NCBI GenBank assembly: GCA_026713545.1
Contig: JAPOOG010000072.1
Coordinates: 31,701 to 95,700 of the forward strand
From: Bryobacterales bacterium
Lineage (GTDB): Bacteria > Acidobacteriota > Terriglobia > Bryobacterales > UBA6623
DNA length: 64,000 bases
Direction: 5' to 3'
Below the pieces are notes generated by a model. It saw only the letters and a program-made list of their open reading frames with translations. It did no database searches and was not told the DNA's origin. The position numbers and the translations under genes were made by a program. Of the stretch, positions 29,509 to 40,233 are shown piece after piece (the stretch's first letter is position 1; every line of letters begins with the position of its first letter).

Positions 29509-30893
29509 TGTGTGCGCCGCATCGCCGCCAGACGTTTGTCGGCTTCTTCGAGCGCATCGAGAAGTACGGAGGAGGCCGTACCTCCGGGAACGACGTGATT
29601 GCTCAGCGCACTCCGTGCCGTGAGAAGATCGCGCGCCTTGTCGTCGAACTCAGAGGCGATCTCCTTCAGCTCATCCGTCGTCCAGTCCTGGGGTCTGTTG
29701 CCGGTGCGAACGCTCTCGAGTACAAGCTTGCCCACGATCTGATGGGCGCGGTGGAAGGGGACTCCTTTTTTTGACAACTCCTCCGCGAGTGCAGTCGCGG
29801 AAACCCAGCTTTCATCAGCCGCAGCTTCCATGCGGTCAGGATGGATGGCGGCAGTCTGAACGGTAAGCTTCATGACAGCCAGGCAGCCGGAGAGCTGCGC
29901 GGCGGCGTCGAAGACAGGTTCCTTGTCTTCTTGCAAGTCTCGGTTGTAGGAAAGAGGGAGACCCTTGAGCGTCATCATCAGTGAAAGCAGGCTCCCGCTG
30001 ACGCGTCCGGATTTGCCGCGCACCAGCTCACAGGCATCGGGGTTCTTTTTCTGGGGCATCAGGCTGGAACCGCTGGTGACCTCGTCGCCCAGCTCGAGGA
30101 AGCCGAACTCCTCGCCGGAATAGAGAATCCAATCCTCGGCCAAGCGGCTGAGGTGGAGCATCGTGCCGGCCGCGGCGTAAAGGAAGTCCAAGGCGAAGTC
30201 GCGGTCGGAGACGGCATCGATGCTGTTGGCGGAAAGCTTGCTGAAGCCCAGCTCGTCGGCCATCGCTTGCCGGTCGAAGGGGAATCCGCTGCCGGCGAGC
30301 GCACCGCTGCCGAGAGGAAGAACGTCAGTGCGGCGATAGGCGTCGTCGAAGCGCTGCCAATCGCGTGCGAACATCTCGAAGTAAGCCAGCAAATAGTGAG
30401 CCCATAAGACAGGCTGCGCGCGCCTCAAGTGCGTGTAGCCGGGAAGCAAAGCGTCGGGCTCGCGCATTGCGAAGTCGAGCAGCACGCCCATCAACCCCAC
30501 GAGAAGCTCTTGGATGGCATTGATTTCGGTCTTCATCCAGAGGCGGAAGTCGGTGGCGACTTGCTCGTTGCGGCTGCGTCCGGTGTGGATCTTTTGGCTC
30601 AAGGCGCCAGCCTTCTCGTCGAGCTTTCGAATGACGAAAGTGTGAATGTCTTCGTCTTCCGCCTCGCCGAACATATCTGTTTCTCGCGCTTCCGAAAGGA
30701 TTTCGTCGAATGCCCGGTGAACGATCTCGCGCTCCTCGCAGGTGAGAATACCGACACTCGCCAAAGCCGAAGCGAATGCTTTCGAACCGAGGATGTCCGC
30801 CTCGAGGAGCCTGCGGTCAAAATCCAACGAGCCGGAGAACTGTTCGAACAGTTCGGCCGGACCATGCTCGAATCGACCGCCCCAAAGCTTCAT
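29505..30893 (-). CDS. argH: argininosuccinate lyase
   Basis: KLWGGRF, signature SSLMPQKKNPDACELVRGK. Confidence 0.96.
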   Translation of the reverse strand: MKLWGGRFEHGPAELFEQFSGSLDFDRRLLEADILGSKAFASALASVGILTCEEREIVHRAFDEILSEARETDMFGEAEDEDIHTFVIRKLDEKAGALSQKIHTGRSRNEQVATDFRLWMKTEINAIQELLVGLMGVLLDFAMREPDALLPGYTHLRRAQPVLWAHYLLAYFEMFARDWQRFDDAYRRTDVLPLGSGALAGSGFPFDRQAMADELGFSKLSANSIDAVSDRDFALDFLYAAAGTMLHLSRLAEDWILYSGEEFGFLELGDEVTSGSSLMPQKKNPDACELVRGKSGRVSGSLLSLMMTLKGLPLSYNRDLQEDKEPVFDAAAQLSGCLAVMKLTVQTAAIHPDRMEAAADESWVSATALAEELSKKGVPFHRAHQIVGKLVLESVRTGNRPQDWTTDELKEIASEFDDKARDLLTARSALSNHVVPGGTASSVLLDALEEADKRLAAMRRTQ

Positions 30894-32110
30894 GATTCAT
30901 CCACGCCGGTCATCACACGTGAGCGCGCTTCGATCGGCAGACCGATCAGGTTGATGAAGCCACGTGCGTCCTTCGGTTCGTAGTCTGCGCCCATGGTGAA
31001 GCTGGCGATGTCGAGTGAGTAGAGCGAATACGGTGAAGTACGGCTGAGCACATCGATGCGGCCCTTGTGGAGCCGCAAGGTGACTTCGCCGGAGACATTC
31101 TCCTGGGTTTTGTCGACGAAAGAGTCGAGCGCCTCACGGAGAGGCGTGAACCACAGCCCGTTGTACACAAGGTCGGCGTAGTCAAGCGCGAGTTTCCGCT
31201 TGCAATGAGCTGTGGCTCGATCAAGCGTGAGCGCCTCGAGCTCGCGATGGGCCGTCATGATCGAAGAGCCGCCGGGCGTCTCGTAGCATCCGCGCGACTT
31301 CATTCCGACGAAGCGGTTTTCGACCAGATCGACTCGGCCCACTCCGTTTTCGGAGCCAAGGCGGTTCAGATTCGCAAGAAGATCGGCCGCGCCAAGCGCC
31401 TCGCCGTCGATAGATACCGGGATCCCTTTTTCGAAGCCGATCGTCACCTCGGCGGGCTCGTCGGGGGCGTCGTCCGGATCGACCGACCACGTCCAGACGG
31501 AGTGGCTCGGCGAGTTGACCGGATCCTCCAGTTCGCCGCCCTCATGGGAGAGATGCCAGAGATTGCGGTCGCGGCTATAGATCTTGGCTTTTGTGGCATC
31601 AATCGGAACGTTGTGCGACTGGGCGTAGTCGATGGCGTCCTCGCGGGATTGGATGTCCCAGATTCGCCAAGGAGCGATGACCTTCAGATGGGGTGCGAGG
31701 GCCTTGTAGGTCAGCTCGAAGCGGACTTGGTCGTTGCCTTTTCCGGTGCAGCCGTGGCAGAGGGCGTCGCAGCCGGTTTCGAGTGCGACCTCGACTTGCC
31801 GTTTCGCCAACAGAGGCCGGGCGATCGAAGTACCAAGCAGGTACTTGTCTTCATAGACCGCGCCGGCGCGCACCACCGGCCATACATAGTCGCGCACGAA
31901 CTCTTCTTGCATGTCGTCGACAAAGATCTCGGAAGCGCCGCTGTCCTTGGCCTTCTGCTGAATACCAGCTAGCTCCTCGTCACCCTGGCCGATGTCGCCG
32001 CACACAGCGACTACCTCGCAGTCGTACTGCTCACGCAGCCAAGGAATGATGATGGATGTATCAAGGCCCCCGGAATAGGCGAGGGCGATTTTTTTCGGGT
32101 TTTTCTCCAT
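30890..32110 (-). CDS. argG: argininosuccinate synthase
   Basis: KIALAYSGGLDTSIIIPWL; GCTGKGNDQVRFE. Confidence 0.97.
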   Translation of the reverse strand: MEKNPKKIALAYSGGLDTSIIIPWLREQYDCEVVAVCGDIGQGDEELAGIQQKAKDSGASEIFVDDMQEEFVRDYVWPVVRAGAVYEDKYLLGTSIARPLLAKRQVEVALETGCDALCHGCTGKGNDQVRFELTYKALAPHLKVIAPWRIWDIQSREDAIDYAQSHNVPIDATKAKIYSRDRNLWHLSHEGGELEDPVNSPSHSVWTWSVDPDDAPDEPAEVTIGFEKGIPVSIDGEALGAADLLANLNRLGSENGVGRVDLVENRFVGMKSRGCYETPGGSSIMTAHRELEALTLDRATAHCKRKLALDYADLVYNGLWFTPLREALDSFVDKTQENVSGEVTLRLHKGRIDVLSRTSPYSLYSLDIASFTMGADYEPKDARGFINLIGLPIEARSRVMTGVDES

Positions 32111-32205
32111 GGCAACCTGTGCTTCACATGGCAGTAGAAGATTTATTTTGCTTTGCTATCTCGAAAGAATCGCTGGGAAGGCTCGTTGGTCGCCACCGTG
32201 ATCCC

Positions 32206-33171
32206 TCAGCCATCCTCCTCGGTCAAGAACATCAGCAATAGAGCCTTCTGGGCATGCAACCGGTTCTCGGCTTGATCAAACACGACCGAAAAGGGCGACT
32301 CGATAACCGAGTCGGTCACCTCTTCTCCGCGAGACGCCGGGAGGCAATGCATAAAAACCGCGTTGGAAGCCGCGTGCGACATCAGTTCGTCATCGACTTG
32401 AAAATCGGCAAAGGCGGCGCCGCGTTGCTGCGTCTCGGCTTCCCAACCCATGCTGGTCCAGAGGTCGGTGTAGACCGCCGAGACACCCGACACGGCTTCG
32501 CGTGGGTCGAACGAAAGCTCGATCTTGGCAGAGGACGTCCGCGCCAACTCGCAAGCCCTCGTGACGACTTCAGGATCGGGCCCATACTCGGGTGGAGTCG
32601 CCACGATGAGTGACACCCCCAGTCGAGCGGCGCACAACAGAAGAGAATGGCAGACATTGTTGCCATCACCGACGAAGGCCATCTTGAGGCCTTCGAGTTG
32701 GCCAAAGTGTTGCGTCAAGGTCTGAAAGTCCGCTATCGCCTGGCAGGGATGATATTTGCCACTCAGCGCATTGATGACGGGTACCGACGACCATTGTGAC
32801 AACTGTTCGAGGGTCTCTTGCTTGAACGTGCGGGCCACGATCGCATCCACCCAGCGGTCTAGATTCCGCGCGATGTCCTTGACCGGCTCGCGCTCGCCGA
32901 TGCGGCCGTCACGGTGATCCTGGAACACGGTGAAGCCCCCAAGTTGCCGGATGGCGAGCTCGAAGGTCAGTCGGGTGCGCAGCGACGGCTTTTCAAACAG
33001 TAGCGCGATCGATCGCCCGGTCAAGCTTGCTGCGTAGTCGCACGGCGCATTCTTGACTCTGGAAGCTAGCCCAATCAGCGCTTGCAACTCTCCCGAGGTC
33101 AGGTCCGTGTCCGTGAGCAGGTGCGGGGCCTGTATTGATTGAACGGGGCTCTTGCTCACAGCGGAGGTCAT
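32206..33171 (-). CDS. argF: ornithine carbamoyltransferase
   Basis: FEKPSLRTRLTFE, FMHCLPASRGEEV, clustered with argGH. Confidence 0.92.
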   Translation of the reverse strand: MTSAVSKSPVQSIQAPHLLTDTDLTSGELQALIGLASRVKNAPCDYAASLTGRSIALLFEKPSLRTRLTFELAIRQLGGFTVFQDHRDGRIGEREPVKDIARNLDRWVDAIVARTFKQETLEQLSQWSSVPVINALSGKYHPCQAIADFQTLTQHFGQLEGLKMAFVGDGNNVCHSLLLCAARLGVSLIVATPPEYGPDPEVVTRACELARTSSAKIELSFDPREAVSGVSAVYTDLWTSMGWEAETQQRGAAFADFQVDDELMSHAASNAVFMHCLPASRGEEVTDSVIESPFSVVFDQAENRLHAQKALLLMFLTEEDG

Positions 33172-33189
33172 GGGATCGGCCAGCGGTCA

Positions 33190-33226
33190 GAATTAATAAA
33201 TTGACACTGTAATGAATAATTACACG
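33190..33226 (-). promoter_or_regulatory. candidate ArgR operator (ARG box-like AT-rich palindromes) upstream of argF
   Basis: aattaataaattgacactgtaatgaataattacac: GTAAT-GAATA-ATTAC inverted repeat and partial match to TGAATwwwwATTCA in an otherwise GC-rich context. Confidence 0.4.
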
Positions 33227-33304
33227 TTCAGGCCCGCATTGCAAGCGCCTCTTGGTGGAGCGTGACAGATGCGGGACGCCGCGCCGTCGAGAACCGTCAG
33301 ATCT

Positions 33305-34606
33305 TCATGCCTGAGTGATCTGGTCAAGCAGATCGTAGAACTCGGGAAAGGAAACGGATGCGGCATCGGCGTTTCGCAGTTCGGACTCGCGGTTCGCCTT
33401 CAGAGAAGCGACCGCAAAGGCCATAGCAATTCGATGGTCGCCGAATGAATCAAGCCGAGATGCGCGGAAGGATTGCCGGCCGGGGATGCGAAGGCCATCG
33501 GGACCGACCTCTGCAAGCACACCCATGCGCGCAAGGTTGTCGGCGACGGTGGTGATGCGGTCCGTCTCTTTCAGCCGCAGCTCGCCGGCATCGCGGATGA
33601 TCAACCCGTCGGCACTGGCTGCTCCGAGCACAGCGAGCATCGGGATTTCATCGATCACTGCGGCGGTCATGTCTCCTTCGATGACTCCGCCTTGCAGCGG
33701 CGCCTGTCGGGCTGACTCAGGTCCGCAAACAAGGATTCCCCCAATCGGCTCGCCATACTTGCGGCTACGATCGAGGATTTTGATGTCGGCGCCCATGCCG
33801 CAGAGCACGTCGAGTAGGGAGGTCCGTGTCGGGTTGAGCCCGAGACCTTCGATCTTCAACTCGGAGCCGGGGAGCAGCAAGGCGGCGCCAATAAAGAATG
33901 CGGAGGAGGAGATGTCGCCCGGCACCGTTAGTTCCCGAGCGGTCAACCCGGGTTGACCGAGAAGGCGGATTTCGTTGCCTTCGACCTCGACATCGGCTCC
34001 GAACTCGCCGAGGGCGATTTCGGAATGGTCTCGCACAGGGAGGGGCTCGCGCACGCTGGTCCATCCGGGTGCGGATAGGGCGGCGAAAAGAACGGCGGTC
34101 TTGACCTGGGCACTGGCAACAGGGAGTTCGTAGTCGATGGCGCTGAGCCCGCCTCCGAGGATGCGGAGGGGAGGGAAGTTGCCCTCGTGGGCATCGATGC
34201 GGGCGCCCATCTGCTCGAGCGGAGTGATGATGCGCTTCATGGGCCTCCGGGAGAGTGATGCATCACCGGTTATTTCCGAGATGAATGGTTGCCCCGCGAG
34301 GATCCCGGAGAGCATTCGGATCGTCGAACCGGAGTTGCCGGCATCGAGTATCCCGGCCGGGGCCTTGAGCCCGGAGAGGCCGCCTCCTTCGACGATCACC
34401 TCGTTCCCGTCGCGGTCTATTGGGACGCTCAGTCTGCGGAGGCATTCGAGCGTTGCGGCGCAATCGGCGCCGGTGGAATAGTTTCGGATGACGCTGCGGC
34501 CCTCGGCGACGGCGGCCAATATGGCGTAGCGATGGGAGATCGACTTGTCACCGGGGAGCCAGATGCGACCCTTTACGGAGCGGGCTGGTTGCAGTTTGCG
34601 CGTCAT
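33305..34606 (-). CDS. aroA: 3-phosphoshikimate 1-carboxyvinyltransferase
   Basis: LPGDKSISHRYAILAAVAEG; DAGNSGSTIRMLSGIL; RLKETDRI. Confidence 0.95.
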   Translation of the reverse strand: MTRKLQPARSVKGRIWLPGDKSISHRYAILAAVAEGRSVIRNYSTGADCAATLECLRRLSVPIDRDGNEVIVEGGGLSGLKAPAGILDAGNSGSTIRMLSGILAGQPFISEITGDASLSRRPMKRIITPLEQMGARIDAHEGNFPPLRILGGGLSAIDYELPVASAQVKTAVLFAALSAPGWTSVREPLPVRDHSEIALGEFGADVEVEGNEIRLLGQPGLTARELTVPGDISSSAFFIGAALLLPGSELKIEGLGLNPTRTSLLDVLCGMGADIKILDRSRKYGEPIGGILVCGPESARQAPLQGGVIEGDMTAAVIDEIPMLAVLGAASADGLIIRDAGELRLKETDRITTVADNLARMGVLAEVGPDGLRIPGRQSFRASRLDSFGDHRIAMAFAVASLKANRESELRNADAASVSFPEFYDLLDQITQA

Positions 34607-34616
34607 CGGGAAACGG

Positions 34617-35018
34617 CTATTGTGGGGCCTTCACCGCCCGCGATGCGAGACGGCGAACGAAGTCTACGTCGCCGTCGAGGAAGTCAAACGCCGGCAGGTC
34701 ACTGCGTTGCGCCCAGCGAACCTCGGCGAACTGCTCATAGCACGGTTCGCCGTCGAAAGAAGTCACCGCGAAAAAGATCAGCTCCATCGGCTTTCGTCCC
34801 GGGTATTCATAGTGGTAGCGCTCGATTTCCGAATCGATCCGCGCTTCGATCGACAGCTCTTCGCGCAACTCCCGCAGCAACGCCTCGGCGGGCAGCTCAC
34901 CGTCTTCCAACTTGCCTCCCGGGAACTCCCACTTGCCGTCGTAATCCTGATCGGCGCGGCGGCGGCAGATAAGAACGCGGCCATCACGCTCGATGACAGC
35001 GGCAGCGACGGTAATCAT
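34617..35018 (-). CDS. NUDIX hydrolase (MutT-like)
   Basis: GKWEFPGGKLEDGELPAEALLRELREELSI Nudix box. Confidence 0.92.
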   Translation of the reverse strand: MITVAAAVIERDGRVLICRRRADQDYDGKWEFPGGKLEDGELPAEALLRELREELSIEARIDSEIERYHYEYPGRKPMELIFFAVTSFDGEPCYEQFAEVRWAQRSDLPAFDFLDGDVDFVRRLASRAVKAPQ

Positions 35019-35184
35019 GTCAGGAGTGCGCGGACGAGCAGAGTCCGGAGCGGCGTGGGCGACCCGCCCCTCGCGGCGTGAACCCCGGGCGAGAAAGTCG
35101 TTCTTGAGTCCGGCGACCGGTCAGGGTTCGCCAGAGAACGCAGACTCCAGGCTCGAGTACCGTCGGCCTGAAAGCACCGTCCTA

Positions 35185-35231
35185 CCGTAGCCCCGAGGGG
35201 CCGGGTGCGAACGAGTTGCCTCCGGCTACGG
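35185..35231. repeat. intergenic imperfect palindrome/hairpin
   Basis: CCGTAGCC-cc-GAGG ... CCTC-c-GGCTACGG. Confidence 0.75.
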
Positions 35232-35339
35232 ATTGTAAAACAGAGTTCCCCCCGGGTTTCGAGCGGGGCGTGCATCCATTCCCCAGCCTGTCGTCCCAGG
35301 GTTCACACCGCGAAAGGCGGCCGCCCTGCACACTCAGTA

Positions 35340-37418
35340 TTACATCACTTTGGGCGAGGGAATACCCATCGTGTCAAGTACGCGGGTGAGTTCGCCGAGG
35401 AAGAACTGAGCCATCCACAGCAGGAAGGTTTTCCTGAAGTCATCGGGCTCATTGAGAATGTGGTGCTGATGATAAAAGTTGTTGAACATCTGTGCGAGCC
35501 GGAAAGCGTAGCGGGCGAGTTGGGCGGGCTCTTCGGCAGCCACAGCGCGATCGATGGCCCACTCTCCGCGCGAGGCCTCGAGCAGAAGTTGCCAGCAGTC
35601 CTCTTGGGCGAGTTGCTCTTCAAAAGCCGTCCGATCGAGTTGCTTGTCGAAATCGGGGAGCGACTCGCCGCGCTCTGCAAGCGTTCGCAAAATGTTACGG
35701 GCACGAACCGACGCGTATTGAACATACGGCCCTGTTTCACCGTCGAAGCTGAGTGCTTCTTGAAGGTCGAAAGCGATTACCGTCGTCCGTGTGAAGCGCA
35801 GCATGAAGTAGCGCAGGGCGCCGACAGCGATTTCCGAGGCAATCCTGTGCTGCTCTTCTTCCGGCGTGTCGGCGTGGCGGCTGTGGACTTCTTCGAGCGC
35901 CTTGTCGATCAGCATATCGATCAGGTCGTCGGCCTTCACGCCGAGTCCCTTGCGGCCCGACACCTCGACGAACGAGCGCCTCTTGTCTTCGTCGGTCAGT
36001 TCAATGCCAAGTTCGGCGCAGCAGCGCGGCGTCAGCGCCACCATCTCGTAGGAGAAGTGGACCGAGTCACGCGCCTGCTGCTCGAAGCCGAGTGATCGCA
36101 GCCCGGCTCGAACGACATCCTGAAGGTAAGACTGCCGTACGTCGATGACGTTGTAGATTTTCTCGCCGTGTCCGAAGCGCGGCGCACTCGCGTCGCCTTC
36201 ACCGGCAGAGGAGGCCCATAGCTCGCGGCCGTCCGTGTAGGTGCGGAAGGACACGTAGCGGAAATCCTTGTCGATCAGGCCGAACTTCCAAAGCTGGTAG
36301 GCAATGTCTTTCCCGACGTAAGTGACAGTACCGTTCGAGCGGACAATAACCTTATCCTGATCCTGGTCCTCCGTGATTTCCGATTGGTTCACAGCGGAAC
36401 CCTTCTTGCTGAGTTTCCGGGTCGTCTTCAGTGACTCTTGGAAGAGGCGAGCGGGCATGATCCAGCAACCCTTGTTCTTGCCCTCGGCTTCGAGGACGAT
36501 CGCGCCATGCTCTTTGAGAAGTTCAAAGGCTGAATCCCAGAAGCGTAGATGCAGAATCTCACTCTCGCGCGGCAGTACATCGTACTCGACGCCAACGCGC
36601 CCCATCGTGTCAAGGTGCTTGTTCACGATGGCGTTTGAGACGATACGGCCCGTCTCGGCGAGTTCACCTTCATCGGATTCAATGGCGTGAAGAGTTGCGG
36701 CGCGCCACTCTAGAGATTCGGGTTCGGCTTTATAGTGCTGCGAGGTGCGGGCGTAGAGGTCCCAGCAGCGATAATCGAAGCGAAGATCGCGGTCGTCGAC
36801 AAGGGCCTGCACTTGCCCGGGTGTTTTCTTTTCCAGGAAGTGGAATCCCACGACGACGTCGGCGACCTGCACGCCGGTGTTATCGATATAGTTCTGGACT
36901 TCGACGGTGTGACCGAGCCGGCGAAGCATGCGAACGAGCGTGTCGCCCATGACGGCGTTGCGCAGGTGTCCGATGTGCGCCGCTTTGTTGGGATTAATGT
37001 TCGTGTGCTCGACGATGATTTTGGGGGTGCTTGACTCCGGAGCAGTGGCGGTTCTGCAAAGGAGGCTCTCTCCATAGGCGCCGCGGTCGAATCGGACATT
37101 GATGTAACCCCCAGCGGCGACTTCGAATAAGGCGACACCCTCGATAGGCGGAAGTTCGGTGACCATCTCCTCGGCGATCCGGCGGGGGGCTCGCTTCAGC
37201 GTCTTCGCCAACGAAAAGCACACCGGCAGCGCGAGTTCGCCAAAGTTGGATTGCCGCGGCTGCTCGATGACGACGGAGATGTTCGCGTCATATCGTTGCC
37301 GAATGTGCGCTGCGACCGCGTCGCGTACACGATGGGCGAGAACAAGGAACACGGGAAGCTGACTGGGCTGGGGTGGCGCGGCGGTGTTCGGCGAGCCCTT
37401 CGAGGGAGTAGAATTCAT
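35340..37418 (-). CDS. argS: arginyl-tRNA synthetase
   Basis: IIVEHTNINPNKAAHIGHLRNAVMGDTLVRML (HIGH-type motif); C-terminal DALR anticodon-binding region. Confidence 0.95.
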   Translation of the reverse strand: MNSTPSKGSPNTAAPPQPSQLPVFLVLAHRVRDAVAAHIRQRYDANISVVIEQPRQSNFGELALPVCFSLAKTLKRAPRRIAEEMVTELPPIEGVALFEVAAGGYINVRFDRGAYGESLLCRTATAPESSTPKIIVEHTNINPNKAAHIGHLRNAVMGDTLVRMLRRLGHTVEVQNYIDNTGVQVADVVVGFHFLEKKTPGQVQALVDDRDLRFDYRCWDLYARTSQHYKAEPESLEWRAATLHAIESDEGELAETGRIVSNAIVNKHLDTMGRVGVEYDVLPRESEILHLRFWDSAFELLKEHGAIVLEAEGKNKGCWIMPARLFQESLKTTRKLSKKGSAVNQSEITEDQDQDKVIVRSNGTVTYVGKDIAYQLWKFGLIDKDFRYVSFRTYTDGRELWASSAGEGDASAPRFGHGEKIYNVIDVRQSYLQDVVRAGLRSLGFEQQARDSVHFSYEMVALTPRCCAELGIELTDEDKRRSFVEVSGRKGLGVKADDLIDMLIDKALEEVHSRHADTPEEEQHRIASEIAVGALRYFMLRFTRTTVIAFDLQEALSFDGETGPYVQYASVRARNILRTLAERGESLPDFDKQLDRTAFEEQLAQEDCWQLLLEASRGEWAIDRAVAAEEPAQLARYAFRLAQMFNNFYHQHHILNEPDDFRKTFLLWMAQFFLGELTRVLDTMGIPSPKVM

Positions 37419-37702
37419 TGTGCCACACGGGATCAGTACCGACGCGTGTTCCGAACTGGGAGTGCGATGCGCTGTAATGACTTACCGTTTCTCCATGCAG
37501 GACGACCTTTCGTTGCTGGAGAATCGGGAAGTCGGCGATGAAATGGCTCAAGACGAATGCCTGGAAACTCGAGACGGGCGGCTCCGATTGACGTGCTGAT
37601 TGGCCAAGCAAGGGGAATTGCCTTCCAGCGATGGCCGCTACTCTGTGATCCATTGCATCACGATGGCCATGGACCTTAGCTCCGACCGAGGATTCTTCCA
37701 CC

Positions 37703-38890
37703 ATGCCTGAGAACTTTCTTGCCTCGATCTACACCTATTCCTGGGATCTCACTGACGAGGGCCTCGACCGCTCACTCAACCGCATTGCGGACATCGCACA
37801 TTGCGACGAAGTGATGCTTACACCCTCGTACCACGTATCGACATACTTTCTGCCTCACAACCCGACGCGGCCTCTGTATTACGGCGAGGATGGAGCGGTT
37901 TACTTCCATCCGGACTACAAGCGGTACTTCCGTACTCGTATCCGTCCGCATGTCAGCGATGTGGTGGATCAAGAAGGCTATTTCGAGCGGGTTGTCGAAG
38001 CGATCAACAAGCGCGGACTCAAGTTCAGCGCCTGGATTGTCTATTGTTACAACCACTATCTGGCCCGTACGTATCCTGAGTTCGCGAAGCACGACGCTTT
38101 TGGCAATCCGTATCTCGCGCAGCTCAGCACGGCCCCGCCGGACACTCAAGAGTACCTGGCCGCGCTGACGGAGAACATCGTTCAGGTTTATAAGCCGTCC
38201 GCAGTGCACGTCGAGTCGCTGTCTCGCCTGCGGTGGCGCTACGGGTTTCGTAATCCCAAGGTGCTGTCGGAGATCACCGATCGGGTGGAGTTTCTAATGG
38301 GATTGGATTTCAATCCGGCGGCGGTGGCTTACTGCACCAAACAAGGCTTTGACGGTCCGGAGTTCCAGAAATCGGTGGTGAACTGGCTGCGGCCGCGGTT
38401 GGCGCGTCTCCCCACAGAGAGTGACCGCGATCCGGCGGATGAGGCCTGGATCAAGGAGGCTTTCGACGGGCGACTCAATGACTGGCTGCATCTTCGGAGA
38501 AAACAAACGACGGCACTCTGGACAAGGATCGCGAATATCATCCATGACGGCGGAGCCAAGATTCAGTCCGTCTTGGCTACGAGTGAATCACAGCAGAGGA
38601 CGGACATCAGCCCTTCTGCGAACCGCTATCTGGACCGTGTGACGGTAGGTCCGTTCCAGTCCATAGTAGAAGGTAAAGCCGGCGTCCAGCACATCAAAGG
38701 TGCGATCAACGAAGGTGGGGGCGTGATGGTTTCGACTCAGCCCGGACGAATGACGCGAGCTGAGCCGTTGGAGGAGGAGGTCAGCATCGCCAAGAAGTCA
38801 GGCGCGGGCGGTTGCACTTTCTACAACTATGGGTTGCTTCGTGAAGAGCAGCTCGGGTTCGTAGGCTCGGCGATCAGAAGAGTCGCATGA
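37703..38890 (+). CDS. hypothetical protein, probable glycoside-hydrolase-like TIM barrel
   Basis: LKFSAWIVYCYNHYLARTYPEFAKHDAFGNPYLAQLSTAPPDTQEYLAALTENIV pattern seen in TIM-barrel hydrolase-like families. Confidence 0.5.
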   Translation: MPENFLASIYTYSWDLTDEGLDRSLNRIADIAHCDEVMLTPSYHVSTYFLPHNPTRPLYYGEDGAVYFHPDYKRYFRTRIRPHVSDVVDQEGYFERVVEAINKRGLKFSAWIVYCYNHYLARTYPEFAKHDAFGNPYLAQLSTAPPDTQEYLAALTENIVQVYKPSAVHVESLSRLRWRYGFRNPKVLSEITDRVEFLMGLDFNPAAVAYCTKQGFDGPEFQKSVVNWLRPRLARLPTESDRDPADEAWIKEAFDGRLNDWLHLRRKQTTALWTRIANIIHDGGAKIQSVLATSESQQRTDISPSANRYLDRVTVGPFQSIVEGKAGVQHIKGAINEGGGVMVSTQPGRMTRAEPLEEEVSIAKKSGAGGCTFYNYGLLREEQLGFVGSAIRRVA

Positions 38891-39075
38891 AGCCTGCCGC
38901 CAGAGTGAGTGTCGAGAAAAACGTCAGTCCACTTTCGGGAAAGCTGACCGCACAACCAAAGGATGGAGTCGTCACGGGAATTAGAGCAGCGATCCAAAAC
39001 TGGCATTCGACATGGGTTTCTTCGATCTGTTTGAGACCCACGCTCTCACCCATGCGATAATCTACGCCGACAAGC

Positions 39076-40026
39076 ATGACAACCATGAATCACCTGTCAC
39101 GCCGTGACTTTCTGGCCGCTGCGAGTGGCGCCGCCGGTTACCTTGCCTGCGGAGGTGGAGAAGGACCTCTCTCTCCTGAAAAAAAGGAAGAAGCACAGGC
39201 ACGGGACTACCCGATCATCGACATCCATCAGCACTTGCCCTTTTCGGGGAGGCAGGCGGATACCCTGCTGGATCATCAGCGGACGATGGGGATCTCGAAG
39301 ACGGTGATGCTTCCTGCTGGGCGCAAGTACGCCTTGGCGGCGGAGGCCGGGGGAAACGAGATCGTCTATCCGTTCGTACAGAAGCACCTGGACGAGTACT
39401 CTTTCTTCGCAAATGAGCTGCCCGACATACCCGAGACGAGGGAAGTGCTGGAGAAATATCTGAAGTTGGGCGCCATCGGCATCGGCGAGCAGAAGTTTCC
39501 GGTCGACTGTGACTCGAAGCACATCGAGCTGGTGGCGTCGATCGCGCAAGAGTTCGATGTGCCAGTCCTGATGCACTTCCAGCACGAGGCATACAACTTC
39601 CACATCGAGCGCTTCCACAAGATTCTCGAGAAGTTCCCCAAGGTGAACTTCATCGGGCACGCGCAAACCTGGTGGGGCAACATCGACAAAAATCACGACC
39701 AAGCCGTGATGTATCCGAAAACGCCGGTAACGCCCGGCGGCATCTCCGACCGCTACCTGAGCGACTACGAGAACATGTACGGCGACCTTTCCGCCGGATC
39801 GGGACAGAACTCCTTAAAGCGGGACGAGGAGCAGGCCCGGGGGTTCATCGAGCGACATCAGCACAAGCTGTTGTTCGGAAGCGATTGCAGCGATTCCGAT
39901 GGCCGGGGCGAAAACTGTATCGGCGCCAATACGTTGGCCATCCTCAGGCGGTTGGCGCCGGACGACATGGCATTGAAAAAGATCCTGCACGACAACGCGG
40001 CGCGCATCATGCGCGTCGGGGTGTGA
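39076..40026 (+). CDS. amidohydrolase family protein with Tat-like signal
   Basis: MNHLSRRDFLAAASGAAGYLACGGG; IIDIHQHLPF; LMHFQHEAYN; LLFGSDCSDSDG. Confidence 0.82.
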   Translation: MTTMNHLSRRDFLAAASGAAGYLACGGGEGPLSPEKKEEAQARDYPIIDIHQHLPFSGRQADTLLDHQRTMGISKTVMLPAGRKYALAAEAGGNEIVYPFVQKHLDEYSFFANELPDIPETREVLEKYLKLGAIGIGEQKFPVDCDSKHIELVASIAQEFDVPVLMHFQHEAYNFHIERFHKILEKFPKVNFIGHAQTWWGNIDKNHDQAVMYPKTPVTPGGISDRYLSDYENMYGDLSAGSGQNSLKRDEEQARGFIERHQHKLLFGSDCSDSDGRGENCIGANTLAILRRLAPDDMALKKILHDNAARIMRVGV

Positions 40027-40233
40027 GCAACGCGCAGCGGTTCTGTAGCGTTCACGAAGCTGCAGGTCTGCCTCCCCTGCGGCCATGAAGGGGTCGCCAG
40101 CGATGAGGAGCTTACCGACTTGCCACAGCCCCAACAGATGTATGCGAGGATGCGTACTGACGAGATGTTTTTTACAACTCACGGCGCGAACCTGCTGATA
40201 AACATCCGCGGCTCCGTTGCTTCTGAATGACAT

